Shown piece by piece: positions 7,549 through 15,562 of a stretch of DNA of 64,000 nucleotides. This DNA is from GCA-2746795 sp964643965. GTDB lineage: Bacteria > Chloroflexota > Anaerolineae > Promineifilales > Promineifilaceae. The position numbers and the translations under genes were made by a program. The stretch is from positions 1-64,000 of the forward strand of contig CAZXVH010000004.1 of NCBI GenBank assembly GCA_964643965.1, in the 5' to 3' direction. Below the pieces are notes generated by a model. That model made no database searches and was not told the DNA's origin. It saw only the letters and a list, made by a program, of their open reading frames with translations. Each line of letters begins with the position of its first letter. Positions within the stretch are counted from its first letter, which is position 1.

Positions 7549-9339
7549 TTATACCTCAACTCGCTGTGTGGTAAAGAATTCAATGAAATCGCCCGGTCGG
7601 TAATCGGAGCAGCCTTCGATGGAGACGCCGAATTCAAAGCCGGTTTTGACTTCACGCACGTTTTCTGCCAAATGTTTGAGGCTGTTGACGGGGCCGGAAT
7701 AGAGTAAACGGCCGTCGCGGATGAGGCGGGCGTTGGCATTGCGGCGGGCGACACCGGTACGCAGGAAGCTACCGGCAATGTTGCCCACATTACGAATCTT
7801 AAAGACCTGGCGCACCTCAGCCCGGCCGATGAGCACTTCTTCGTATACCGGATCTAACATGCCTTTCAAGGCTTTTTCCACATCTTCAAACAGCTTGTAA
7901 ATGATGGAATAATGGTTAATTTCCACGCCTTCACTGGCGGCGGCAGCCTGGGCAATGGGGTCGGCGGACACATTAAAGCCTAAGATAACGGCGTCGGAAG
8001 CAGAGGCCAGCATCACATCACTCTCGGTGATATTACCGGTGGCCGCCAGCAATATTTCCAAAGAGACCTCATCATCACCCATCTTTTCCAGACTTTTAAC
8101 AATAGGTTCCAGCGATCCTTGCACATCTGCTTTTACCACCAGGTTGAGCGTTTTGGCTTCGCCCTCTTGTAAGCGGGTGAAGAAATCTTCCAGGCTCATG
8201 GCGGTGCCGGCGGTGGGACCTTGCCGGTTCTCCAACTCCAGGTCGCTGATCATTTTACGCGCTTCTTTTTCGCTTTTTACTACCTGGAATTGATCCCCGG
8301 CTGCCGGAATATCATTCAGACCGGAGACGGAGACTGGCGTAGACGGGGCGGCCTCTTTCACTTTTTGGCCCCGGAAATCATACATGGCCTTGATACGGCC
8401 GTAATTGTCACCCACCAGCAATGTATCCCCTTGTTTCAAGGTTCCGTTTTGCACCAACAGGGTGGCCGTCACCCCTTTGCCACGTTCCACGCTGGCTTCT
8501 AACACAGTGCCAGTGGGGGAGGCGTGGGGGTTGGCGCGGGGGGCAATATCTTCGGCAATGAGTAAGATGCCTTCCAGCAAATCATCGATGCCTAGTTTTT
8601 CTTTGGCGGAAACCTGGATGACCATGGTGTCGCCATCCCATTCATCGGGAACGAGGCCGATTTCGGCTAACTGCTGCATGGCGCGGGGCGGATTGGCGTT
8701 GGGCAGGTCTATTTTGTTGAGGGCCACGATGATGGGCACATGGGCGGCGCGGGCATGATCGGCGGCTTCTTTGGTTTGCGGCATGATGCCATCGTCGGCA
8801 GCCACTACCAGAATGGCGATGTCGGTGGCTTGTGCGCCGCGAGCACGCATGGCCGTGAATGCCTCATGACCGGGTGTGTCCAGGAAAGTGATTAATTTGC
8901 CGTTTTGAGTGGCTTGATAGGCGCCGATGTGCTGAGTGATACCACCCGCTTCGCCTGCCTGGATATTGGTTTCACGGATGAGGTCTAGCAGGGACGTTTT
9001 GCCGTGGTCTACATGGCCCAACATGGTGACAATCGGTGGCCGGGCAACCAGATCGGATTCGGCTTCAATTGCTATAATTTTACGCCATTGGGCCTGCGAT
9101 TCTAGTTCTGCTTCTGCTTCTTCTTCGGCAGCGATGGCGGCCAGAGAGACGGCGGTGAAGCCCATTTCTTCAGCGACGATAGCGGCGGTGTCGAAGTCGA
9201 TTTCCTGGTTGATGTTGGCCATGATGCCATTGCTCATCAACTCTTTGACGACATCAATAGGGCTGACGCCCATTTCTTCGGCCAGGTCGCGGACGGTAAT
9301 AAAAGCAGGTAGTTCGATTTGTGTTTGTGTTTTAGTCAT
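7549..9339 (-). CDS. infB: Translation initiation factor IF-2
   Basis: IF-2 is the GTPase that places initiator tRNA on the ribosome. A short N-terminal IF2_N domain (ELPAFITVRDLAEEMGV) precedes the G domain with G1 GHVDHGKTS, G3 DTPGH and G4 NKID, followed by the beta-barrel domains and the C-terminal fMet-tRNA binding domain. At about 596 residues it is a compact IF-2 without the long repetitive N-terminus of enterobacteria. ATG 9339 follows GAGGAAG; the frame extends to a TTG at 9444, but this would overlap ylxR and lacks a ribosome site. Confidence 0.96.
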   Translation of the reverse strand: MTKTQTQIELPAFITVRDLAEEMGVSPIDVVKELMSNGIMANINQEIDFDTAAIVAEEMGFTAVSLAAIAAEEEAEAELESQAQWRKIIAIEAESDLVARPPIVTMLGHVDHGKTSLLDLIRETNIQAGEAGGITQHIGAYQATQNGKLITFLDTPGHEAFTAMRARGAQATDIAILVVAADDGIMPQTKEAADHARAAHVPIIVALNKIDLPNANPPRAMQQLAEIGLVPDEWDGDTMVIQVSAKEKLGIDDLLEGILLIAEDIAPRANPHASPTGTVLEASVERGKGVTATLLVQNGTLKQGDTLLVGDNYGRIKAMYDFRGQKVKEAAPSTPVSVSGLNDIPAAGDQFQVVKSEKEARKMISDLELENRQGPTAGTAMSLEDFFTRLQEGEAKTLNLVVKADVQGSLEPIVKSLEKMGDDEVSLEILLAATGNITESDVMLASASDAVILGFNVSADPIAQAAAASEGVEINHYSIIYKLFEDVEKALKGMLDPVYEEVLIGRAEVRQVFKIRNVGNIAGSFLRTGVARRNANARLIRDGRLLYSGPVNSLKHLAENVREVKTGFEFGVSIEGCSDYRPGDFIEFFTTQRVEV

Positions 9340-9427
9340 CTCTTTCACTTCCTCGCTTTTTGAGCGGCTTACGTAACCGGTGGTCGGTGCAGTAAGCCGC
9401 TTGCCCCTGCTTATGTCCGATGACCGG

Positions 9428-9748
9428 TCAGATGTTTGGGGCAACGGCCGTTTCTGGTGTGTGCCTGGCTATTTCTTCCAAGTCCTCTGAAGACACCTGC
9501 GTCTTCAAGGCTTGATTCAAAATGCCTGGTGTTTGCACAAGTTTCTGCCAACACGCTGGCTGATCACACACATATGCCCCACGCCCGTTTTGTTTGCCGG
9601 TTTTGTCGATGACAACCTGATTTTCCGTTGTGGACACGCTCTGGGTGAACACAATGCGGGTCAGGCGTCGTTTGTCTGTCTTTTGCCGACAAATGATACA
9701 GGTTCGTTGTGGAACATGCTTTGGCCGCTGCCTCTGCTTTTTTGCCAT
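9428..9748 (-). CDS. ylxR: YlxR family RNA-binding protein
   Basis: Small basic protein of the YlxR (RnpM) family, encoded between nusA and infB in most bacteria and recently tied to RNase P modulation. The signature RTCIICRQKTDKRRLTRIV and the later GRGAYVCDQPACW are visible. Start ATG 9748 (MAKKQRQ) is preferred over ATG 9790, because the latter lies inside the 5' arm of a perfect hairpin (9761-9794). That gives 106 residues, within the family range. Confidence 0.9.
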   Translation of the reverse strand: MAKKQRQRPKHVPQRTCIICRQKTDKRRLTRIVFTQSVSTTENQVVIDKTGKQNGRGAYVCDQPACWQKLVQTPGILNQALKTQVSSEDLEEIARHTPETAVAPNI

Positions 9749-9760
9749 GTTAATAAGATG

Positions 9761-9794
9761 GCCGATGCTGCATGATGTTATAGGCAGCATCGGC
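9761..9794 (-). promoter_or_regulatory. Perfect hairpin between nusA and ylxR
   Basis: GCCGATGCTGC (9761-9771) and GCAGCATCGGC (9784-9794) form an 11-bp stem with a 12-nt loop. In the transcript it lies 17 bases after the nusA stop and 12 bases before the ylxR start. There is no T tract, so it is more likely a processing or stabilising element than a terminator. Confidence 0.7.
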
Positions 9795-9810
9795 TTTAAT
9801 ATGATAGTTG

Positions 9811-11754
9811 TTAGAAGTCATCCAGGTCGAACTCATCCCATTCTTGGCGACGGCGGCTGCCTTTACGCTTGCGCTTGGCCACCACTTCGCCAATCTCTTC
9901 GTCGAAAACGAGTTCGCGGCTGCGGCTTTTGTTGCTCTTTTCCGCCTCTTCTTCCGCCTGTCGTTGTTCGGCGGCAGTGGGACGGGCAATCACCACACCC
10001 TTCTTCTTTTTCTGCGGGGCCGGCTTTGGCGCTTCTTGAATCAAGGAGCGCGATAAGTCGTCGATGATATCCACGTCTATGCTCTCTTCTGCTGCCTCTT
10101 CTTCGGTGGCGTCAGTTTTGACGACAGCCTCTGTTTCTTCTGCCTCATCGATCAGGGCGTCTGGCGCAACGGCCGTTTCTTCCACTTCATCTTCTACGAC
10201 GACAGCCAGCGCTTCTTCATCTTCTGCGGCTTCGGTTTCCGGCGGCGCTTCTGCCTGGCGTTTTTTCTCAAACGCTGCCACAGCTTCTTTGATAGTTACC
10301 AATGCCGCTTCGCCCAGACCCCGGAAATTCAAAATAACGTCGTCGCCCAGTTCCAGGTTGAAAATGACATCGCCCACCGTTTCCACTTCATTATCAAGCA
10401 GTAAATTATGGATGCGGCCGGGCAAATCCAGCTCATCCAAAGGCGCCTGCCACAGTTGGTTTGGCACTTGTTTGCGGGCTTGGGCGCGCTCTTTACGTAC
10501 TGCTTCATGCCGGATGGCGCGAGTGGCGATGATGGCGCCCAAGACGCCGCTCACCAGGCGATCCAAAGTCCGGTAATCTTCTGAAGTGACGGGCCGATTT
10601 TCTGCCTTCTTCTGAATAATGTGTTTTACCTGTTCGACCAACTCTTCGTTCTGGGCAACGGCCGTGTCTGCATTGGGATGATCGAGTAAGGTCAATGATT
10701 CGGCGGCGGCCTCAGTCAGGCTCTTGATGTCGATGCGCCAGCCCGTGAGCTTGGCAGCCAGCCGGGCGTTTTGCCCTTCCCGCCCAATTGCCAATGAAAG
10801 CTGATCATCAGGAACCACTACAATGGCTGTTTTGCCATCATCCGGGTCTTCTTCCAGGAAAACGTGGGCCACGCGGGCAGGACTAAGCGCTTTGGCGATA
10901 AAGGTTTGCTGATCTGAATCCCACTCGATCACGTCAATCTTTTCGTCGTTTAGCTCACGCACGATGCTTTGGATGCGCACCCCGCGCATCCCCACGCAAG
11001 CCCCCACCGGGTCTACGCCGGGCTGCAAAGCGAGGACGGCCACTTTGGAACGCTGCCCCGCTTCGCGGGCGATGCTTTTGATTTCCACCTGGCCGTTATA
11101 AATTTCCGGCACTTCCAGTTCCAGCAGGCGGCGCAGTAAATTGCGGTGGTTGCGGCTGACAAAAATTTGGGGGCCGCGATTGGTGCGGCGCACTTCCAGG
11201 ACGTAGACGCGGATTTTGTCGTGTGCCCGGTAGCGTTCACCGGGGACTTGTTGGCCTTTGGGCAAAATGGCTTCGGTGCGCCCTAAGCCAATGGTGATGT
11301 GTTGGCCGCTGATGCTTTGCACGGTGCCATTGACCAATTCGCCTTCCCGGCCGGAGAAATCTTCGTAAAGATGTTCCCGTTCTGCTTCGCGCACCCGTTG
11401 GAGCAGCACTTGTTTGGCGGTTTGGGCGGCGATGCGGCCAAACAGCGGGGTAGTGCTGTCGATGAGGATGATGTCGCCGATTTGGGCATCGGGGAAGCCT
11501 TTGCTCTTGGCCTCGCTCAATACCACTTCGGTGCGATTGTCTACGATATATTCCACGACTTCTTTTTCCGCAAATATGGTAGATTCACCGGTGCGTGGAT
11601 CGATTTCCACCTGTACGTCTTGGATGCTGCTCAAGTTTAGATCCCGCCGAAAGGCGGAAACAAGCGCCGTTTTCAACGCATCAAAAACGTCTTCTTTCGG
11701 TAAGCCGCGTACTTCGCAAATTTCGTTAAAGGCTAAAACAAATTCACTTTTCAT
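9811..11754 (-). CDS. nusA: Transcription termination/antitermination factor NusA
   Basis: NusA binds RNA polymerase and nascent RNA, modulating pausing, termination and antitermination. Order of domains: N-terminal RNAP-binding domain (SEFVLAFNEICEVRGL), S1 domain (EGELVNGTVQSISGQ), then two KH domains with GACVGMRGVRIQ and SLAIGREGQNARLAAKLTG. After a helix-hairpin-helix-like segment (FRGLGEAALVTIKEA), a long acidic stretch follows and the end is a basic-acidic tail. About 647 residues makes it longer than the usual 350-500, due to that tail. ATG 11754 follows AAGGT; the frame also offers TTG 11763. It is the first gene of the operon; rimP, normally upstream, is missing. Confidence 0.95.
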   Translation of the reverse strand: MKSEFVLAFNEICEVRGLPKEDVFDALKTALVSAFRRDLNLSSIQDVQVEIDPRTGESTIFAEKEVVEYIVDNRTEVVLSEAKSKGFPDAQIGDIILIDSTTPLFGRIAAQTAKQVLLQRVREAEREHLYEDFSGREGELVNGTVQSISGQHITIGLGRTEAILPKGQQVPGERYRAHDKIRVYVLEVRRTNRGPQIFVSRNHRNLLRRLLELEVPEIYNGQVEIKSIAREAGQRSKVAVLALQPGVDPVGACVGMRGVRIQSIVRELNDEKIDVIEWDSDQQTFIAKALSPARVAHVFLEEDPDDGKTAIVVVPDDQLSLAIGREGQNARLAAKLTGWRIDIKSLTEAAAESLTLLDHPNADTAVAQNEELVEQVKHIIQKKAENRPVTSEDYRTLDRLVSGVLGAIIATRAIRHEAVRKERAQARKQVPNQLWQAPLDELDLPGRIHNLLLDNEVETVGDVIFNLELGDDVILNFRGLGEAALVTIKEAVAAFEKKRQAEAPPETEAAEDEEALAVVVEDEVEETAVAPDALIDEAEETEAVVKTDATEEEAAEESIDVDIIDDLSRSLIQEAPKPAPQKKKKGVVIARPTAAEQRQAEEEAEKSNKSRSRELVFDEEIGEVVAKRKRKGSRRRQEWDEFDLDDF

Positions 11755-11787
11755 GGATTTCAACCTTGCTCATTTATCGTTTTTTGT

Positions 11788-11917
11788 AATGATAGAGGCA
11801 AGTTCCCTGAGCCTGTCGAAGGGAGCCTGTCGAAGGGAGCCTGTCGAAGGGAGCCGGGCTTCGACAAGTGGTTCTTGAGCTTGCCGTAAGGTTCAACTCT
11901 CGTCTGCCTGTATCGTT
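11788..11917. repeat. MITE-like element, copy A, in the nusA leader
   Basis: About 130 bases bounded by imperfect inverted ends (TAATGATAGAGGCA on the left; TGCCTGTATCGTTA on the right). Inside are three tandem copies of CCTGTCGAAGGGAG and the opposing CTTCGACAAG. A related copy is at 25033-25132. It fills nearly the entire 5' untranslated region of the nusA operon. Confidence 0.7.
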
Positions 11918-11922
11918 ATATC

Positions 11923-11952
11923 ATTATATTTTTAATTAAGTTCTGATGTAAA
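11923..11952 (-). promoter_or_regulatory. Sigma70-type promoter of the nusA operon
   Basis: On the minus strand, TTTACA (11952-11947), an 18-base spacer and TATAAT (11928-11923). The start would fall near 11916, at the edge of MITE copy A. Confidence 0.65.
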
Positions 11953-11970
11953 TTATCTTTCTCAGAAAAC

Positions 11971-11995
11971 AAAAAAAGTGGGGAGGCCCACTTTT
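11971..11995 (-). terminator. Terminator of the hom-cysH transcript
   Basis: On the minus strand AAAAGTGGG-CCTC-CCCACTTTT continues into a run of seven T. It lies about 90 bases after the cysH stop. The remaining 11764-12084 spacer holds only this, the nusA promoter and MITE copy A. Confidence 0.85.
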
Positions 11996-12084
11996 CGCCG
12001 AAAAATATTTCAATCCAAAGCTTTACAAACAAGATTATAGCACGACAAGGTACTCTGAGCAAAAAGATAATGGCAGAAACCCAT

Positions 12085-12816
12085 CTATTTTTCATGAATG
12101 CCACACTCTGTTTTGTCTAAGCCTGTCCAACGGCCGGCTCGCTCATCACCGCTGTTGCGTACAGCGGGTCTGGTGCAGGGTTGGCAGCCGATACTCGGGT
12201 AGCCGCGATCATGCAGCTTATTATAAGGAAGGTTGTGGGCGTGGATATAGCGCCATACTTGCGTGTGCGTCCAAAAGGCGAGTGGACAGAGTTTGAGCAG
12301 ATGATTGGCGTTATCCCAGGAAACCAGCTCTGTTTGGGCGCGAGCGGGAGATTGGTCGCGGCGCAGCCCTGCTATCCATGCTTTCTTGTCCGCTAAAAAT
12401 TGGCGCATGGGGTTTATTTTGCGCAGTTCGCAGCATAAATCAGGATTGTGTTCCCACAAGTTTGGCCCATAGCGGCGGCGCTGATCAGCCACGGATAAGA
12501 CAGGCCGTACTTCAATAAATTCGATGTCGAGCCGCAGCGCCAGTTCATCCCGCAGCGCTAATGTTTCGGGAAAGAAGAGGTCTGTTTGCAAATAGAAGAC
12601 AGGCGCCTTGGGACGAATTTGGGAGATCATATGTAAGAGGATGATGCTGGTGGGGCCAAAGCCAGTGGCAACGGCCGTTTCTTGGCCAAATGTCGTCAAG
12701 CTCCAGTTAAGCACATCTTCAGGCGCCAGGCGGGCAAAGCAGCGGTTGAGAGAAGGTAAATGGGATTGAAACCAGGAGAGAGATGGCGGGGTGCGCGGTG
12801 CAGGTTCTTTGTACAT
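12085..12816 (-). CDS. cysH: Adenylyl-sulfate (APS) reductase, CysH family
   Basis: Reduces APS (or PAPS) to sulfite in assimilatory sulfate reduction. The PP-loop region reads GFGPTSIILLHMI, and the Fe-S ligands of APS-type enzymes are present: the CC pair in PDLCCELRK and CxxC in IGCQPC. The C-terminal ECGIH holds the catalytic cysteine. These cluster cysteines argue for APS rather than PAPS as substrate. Length 243 is normal. It follows hom after 13 bases, so homoserine formation and sulfide supply for methionine or cysteine are probably co-expressed. Other sulfate-assimilation genes are not in the window. Confidence 0.9.
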   Translation of the reverse strand: MYKEPAPRTPPSLSWFQSHLPSLNRCFARLAPEDVLNWSLTTFGQETAVATGFGPTSIILLHMISQIRPKAPVFYLQTDLFFPETLALRDELALRLDIEFIEVRPVLSVADQRRRYGPNLWEHNPDLCCELRKINPMRQFLADKKAWIAGLRRDQSPARAQTELVSWDNANHLLKLCPLAFWTHTQVWRYIHAHNLPYNKLHDRGYPSIGCQPCTRPAVRNSGDERAGRWTGLDKTECGIHEK

Positions 12817-12829
12817 CTCAGGGTTCTTT

Positions 12830-13906
12830 TTAATCTGTGGGGTACTGTTCCCGTATTAAGTCCACCATATCAGCCAACACACCAGCCGCCGTCATCTCCA
12901 CACCCGCTCCTTTGCCGCAGATCATGAGTGGTTCGTCGTGATAGAGGCTGGTGCGAAAGCTGATGTATTTGAGATTGGCGAGGCCGCTGCTGGCGGAAAC
13001 GGCTTGCAGACCCACGACGCCACGGCCGTTTTCCACATGAGCCAGGTAGCGTAAGACCTGGCCGTTGGCGCGGGCTTTTGCCACACGCCGGGCTATCACT
13101 GCATCTAAACTGGAAACGGCCGTCATGAATGCTGGCACGGTCAGGTCAGCCATGTCTGGTGTATAGAGCGATTCCACTTCAATATCCTCAAGCGTCAACG
13201 GCCAACCCGCCATACGCCCCAGGATCAACACCTTGCGCACAACATCCATGCCACCCAGGTCGTCGCGAGGGTCTGGTTCGGTGTAGCCGCTGGCGCTGGC
13301 TTGGGCAACGGCCGTGGAGAAAGGCACATCCTGGTCAAGCTGCTGGCAGATGAAACCGAGGGTGCCGCTCAATTGTCCTTCAATGGCGGAGATGGGATCG
13401 TTGGTGTCCAGTAAATAGCGCAAGGTAGCGATAACCGGCTGTCCGCCGCCCACGGTAGATTCGTGGCGAATGCGTGGGTTGTTGAAATATTTTTGGGCGG
13501 TGGCGTATGGCCCGGCGAAAATCTTCTTGTTGGCCAGCACCACGCTGTAGTCGAGTTCCAGGGCGCGATCTACGACCGGTTCCAGGCCAGCGGCGGCGGT
13601 GACATCGACCACGACCACCTGTTTGAGACCGGCGGCGGCCAGCATATTGAGGCATTCCAGGTTAGACGGCCGTTTTTCACCTTCAGTCACCGTCTCCCCC
13701 TTGGCTTTACGGGCCACGATGTGGCGTAGCTGCTGGTCGCTCAAGCCACCTGGCTGCCACAGCCAGGTGCGGCTGTCACACACCGCCATGATATTGAACT
13801 GGATATGATTACGGGCGGCGGTGTGAGAACGGCCGTTTACCAGTTGTGTCAGCAGCGCCGAGCCAACCCCGCCCGCGCCGAATAAGATAACGGGTACTTG
13901 TTTCAT
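12830..13906 (-). CDS. hom: Homoserine dehydrogenase
   Basis: Reduces aspartate semialdehyde to homoserine, the branch to threonine and methionine. An NAD(P)-binding glycine motif LFGAGGVGSALL opens the protein; the catalytic domain has the substrate block STVGGGQPVIATL and GQLSGTLGFIC, and the later SGYTEPDPRDDLGGMDVVRK. It lacks the C-terminal ACT domain of many bacterial enzymes and resembles the dehydrogenase half of ThrA/MetL-type proteins (358 residues). ATG 13906 follows AGGAG at 6 bases. It is transcribed with cysH. A promoter, leader peptide and terminator lie 195-400 bases upstream. Confidence 0.92.
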   Translation of the reverse strand: MKQVPVILFGAGGVGSALLTQLVNGRSHTAARNHIQFNIMAVCDSRTWLWQPGGLSDQQLRHIVARKAKGETVTEGEKRPSNLECLNMLAAAGLKQVVVVDVTAAAGLEPVVDRALELDYSVVLANKKIFAGPYATAQKYFNNPRIRHESTVGGGQPVIATLRYLLDTNDPISAIEGQLSGTLGFICQQLDQDVPFSTAVAQASASGYTEPDPRDDLGGMDVVRKVLILGRMAGWPLTLEDIEVESLYTPDMADLTVPAFMTAVSSLDAVIARRVAKARANGQVLRYLAHVENGRGVVGLQAVSASSGLANLKYISFRTSLYHDEPLMICGKGAGVEMTAAGVLADMVDLIREQYPTD

Positions 13907-14100
13907 GCAAACTCCTGAAAGGATAAAGATTGAAGCGTTAAGATTAACACGAAGTTGCCAATCTCAGTAGTTTAAAATCTTAAAAGAAATGAACCGCAGA
14001 TTACACAAAGTAGACCCCAAAATCTGTGTTAATCTGTAGATAAAAATGATTTTTCGAACGACTGAATCTTCAATCTTTGATTGGTATATCGTTTAAAAGT

Positions 14101-14130
14101 GAAAGACCCCGTCCGAAGACAGGGCCTTTC
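14101..14130 (-). terminator. UUCG-loop terminator in the hom leader
   Basis: On the minus strand GAAAGGCCCTGTC-TTCG-GACGGGGTCTTTC, a 13-bp stem with two G-U pairs and a very stable cUUCGg tetraloop, followed by ACTTTT. It lies between the small leader ORF and hom. Confidence 0.8.
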
Positions 14131-14181
14131 TTGCACCGTAGCAATTACTTACTCTGACGAGGAGGTAATGCTACGGTGCAA
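14131..14181 (-). promoter_or_regulatory. Hairpin overlapping the leader ORF
   Basis: TTGCACCGTAGCA (14131-14143) and TGCTACGGTGCAA (14169-14181) form a perfect 13-bp stem. Its 5' arm in the transcript is codons 7-11 of the leader ORF, whose stop codon lies in the loop, so ribosome position could open or close it. The terminator follows one base later. Confidence 0.75.
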
Positions 14182-14201
14182 TTAGATAAATAACTATCCA
14201 T
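14145..14201 (-). CDS. Putative 18-residue leader peptide
   Basis: ATG 14201 is preceded by AAAGGAGGTGG, the best Shine-Dalgarno in the window. The peptide reads MDSYLSNCTVALPPRQSK and ends at TAA 14147. It sits 60-70 bases after a consensus promoter and overlaps a 13-bp hairpin followed by a terminator, the classical arrangement of a transcription attenuator. One Cys and one Thr codon stand side by side, but there is no run of regulatory codons. It could alternatively be a small-protein gene ending at its own terminator. A longer in-frame reading to 14390 has no ribosome site and overlaps the promoter. Confidence 0.6.
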   Translation of the reverse strand: MDSYLSNCTVALPPRQSK

Positions 14202-14273
14202 ATGCACCACCTCCTTTGTCATTAGGATGGCTGGGCAGCGGCTGCTGCAAATAAATTGGAAATGAATGGCAGC

Positions 14274-14302
14274 ATTATGGCATACCTGGCTGGGCCTGTC
14301 AA
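14274..14302 (-). promoter_or_regulatory. Consensus sigma70 promoter for the leader/hom unit
   Basis: Minus strand: TTGACA (14302-14297), 17-base spacer, CATAAT (14279-14274). It drives the leader ORF and, with read-through, hom and cysH. Confidence 0.8.
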
Positions 14303-14413
14303 CCGCCACACTTGATTGTAATTTTTGTTTAACGATTTGGGGCTTTCGGGCGCCTCCCTTCAAAACAGCCAGCCATTCCCAGCAAACCATTCACCGTCCA
14401 CCGTTCATCGTCC

Positions 14414-15553
14414 CTAAACGTCTCGTTCGAGGAAGAGGTTGAGTTCGGTTTCGGTGAGCGGCTCTTCCGATTCGGTGGCGTAGTAACCGGTTTCCCAGAG
14501 GTTGGCGGTGACGTTGAATTCTTGCTGGATGATTTCTTCTGAGCCATTTTTGAAGAGGTAAGCAGCCCAGGCGCTGTCCCGGCCGGGGGGACAGGTAACG
14601 ACGAGGTGGATCAGCTCTGGCTGCACGGAGACTTGCTGCAAGCCGCAGCCATTGGTGGCGGCCAGCCGTTCTAAAGCGCGGCGCAGGGGGATTTCCAGGG
14701 CGGGCGGCAATTTTTTGAGCGGCCGCCAGACGATGGCGAAGGAATGGGTTTTTTGACGGGTGGCGGCGTATGTTTTTAAGGAACTTTCAAAGCTGTCTTT
14801 GCCGTGCATGGCTTCAGCCAGGTGATCGGCGATTTGGGCGGCTTCGATGCGCAGGCGGGTGAGGGGGGTTTCTGGCAGGGCGACCAGAGTGAGTAAAAAG
14901 AGCCTTTCCAGGCAGCGGGAGTACAGCAGCCGGTCGCCGGCGCGAGCCGGCAGCCGGTAAAACTGCACACGAGTATTGGCGTCGGTTTCCGGCCAGTTGT
15001 TGTGAACGTGGAGGGCGATGGCCGCTACTTCGCTGTCATTGAGCTGCCCCCAGTGAGCTACCACGCGCTCTTTCTGGGCGAAAACGGCCGTTTGGATCAA
15101 CTGCCCTAAATTTGCTTGCTGTAAAACGGCGATGAGCAGAGCCGTGTCAGGCCGTTTGGGGGGGATGAGTGGTTTGGTCTGCCCTTTGATCAGCGGTTGG
15201 TGCAGGGCTTGCGCCAGGATGTCAGGCAGGTCTGCTTCCAGGTGAGACTTGATGAGGACGGCCTGCACCTGTCCTGAATAGATTTCCGGCACATGGAATT
15301 CAGGCGAGGGCGTCATTAAAACAATACGTAGCTCTTCCTGGTGGGCGCGTAAACTGCGGATCACCCGGTCGTCTTCAGACACGGGCACAAAGGCGAGATC
15401 GGGGTGGTATTGCACCAGTTGGTAACGCGCTTCGCGTACATTGGGGGCAGCGATGACGGAATAACGGCCGTTGGCGCGAATTTGGCGGGCCAGTTTGACG
15501 GTGAATTCCTTGTCGGAATCGAGGATGAGGATTTTTGTGCCGGAAGCATCCAT
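14414..15553 (-). CDS. Pseudo-receiver fused to degenerate IS200-type (Y1) transposase fold
   Basis: About 379 residues in three parts. The first 110 or so resemble a response-regulator receiver: ILILDSDKEF keeps the acidic pair and VLIKSH the lysine, but the phosphoacceptor position (PDLAFVPVSE) has no aspartate. The middle may be a roadblock/LC7-like domain (tentative). Residues 270-380 resemble the IS200/IS605 TnpA fold: SFAIVWRPLKK, a PELIHLVV block where TnpA has the HUH pair (here one His only), CPPGRDSA and LWETGYYATESEE. The catalytic Tyr helix lacks a Tyr. I infer a non-catalytic, domesticated DNA- or RNA-binding protein. GTG 15559 is an alternative start; it nearly abuts the upstream nuclease gene. 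Confidence 0.6.
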   Translation of the reverse strand: MDASGTKILILDSDKEFTVKLARQIRANGRYSVIAAPNVREARYQLVQYHPDLAFVPVSEDDRVIRSLRAHQEELRIVLMTPSPEFHVPEIYSGQVQAVLIKSHLEADLPDILAQALHQPLIKGQTKPLIPPKRPDTALLIAVLQQANLGQLIQTAVFAQKERVVAHWGQLNDSEVAAIALHVHNNWPETDANTRVQFYRLPARAGDRLLYSRCLERLFLLTLVALPETPLTRLRIEAAQIADHLAEAMHGKDSFESSLKTYAATRQKTHSFAIVWRPLKKLPPALEIPLRRALERLAATNGCGLQQVSVQPELIHLVVTCPPGRDSAWAAYLFKNGSEEIIQQEFNVTANLWETGYYATESEEPLTETELNLFLERDV

Positions 15554-15562
15554 GACCACATT

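Noticed and set aside
9340..9444. Longer infB start at TTG 9444
   Set aside because: It overlaps ylxR, has no ribosome site, and the extra 35 residues do not resemble IF-2; ATG 9339 has GAGGAAG upstream.
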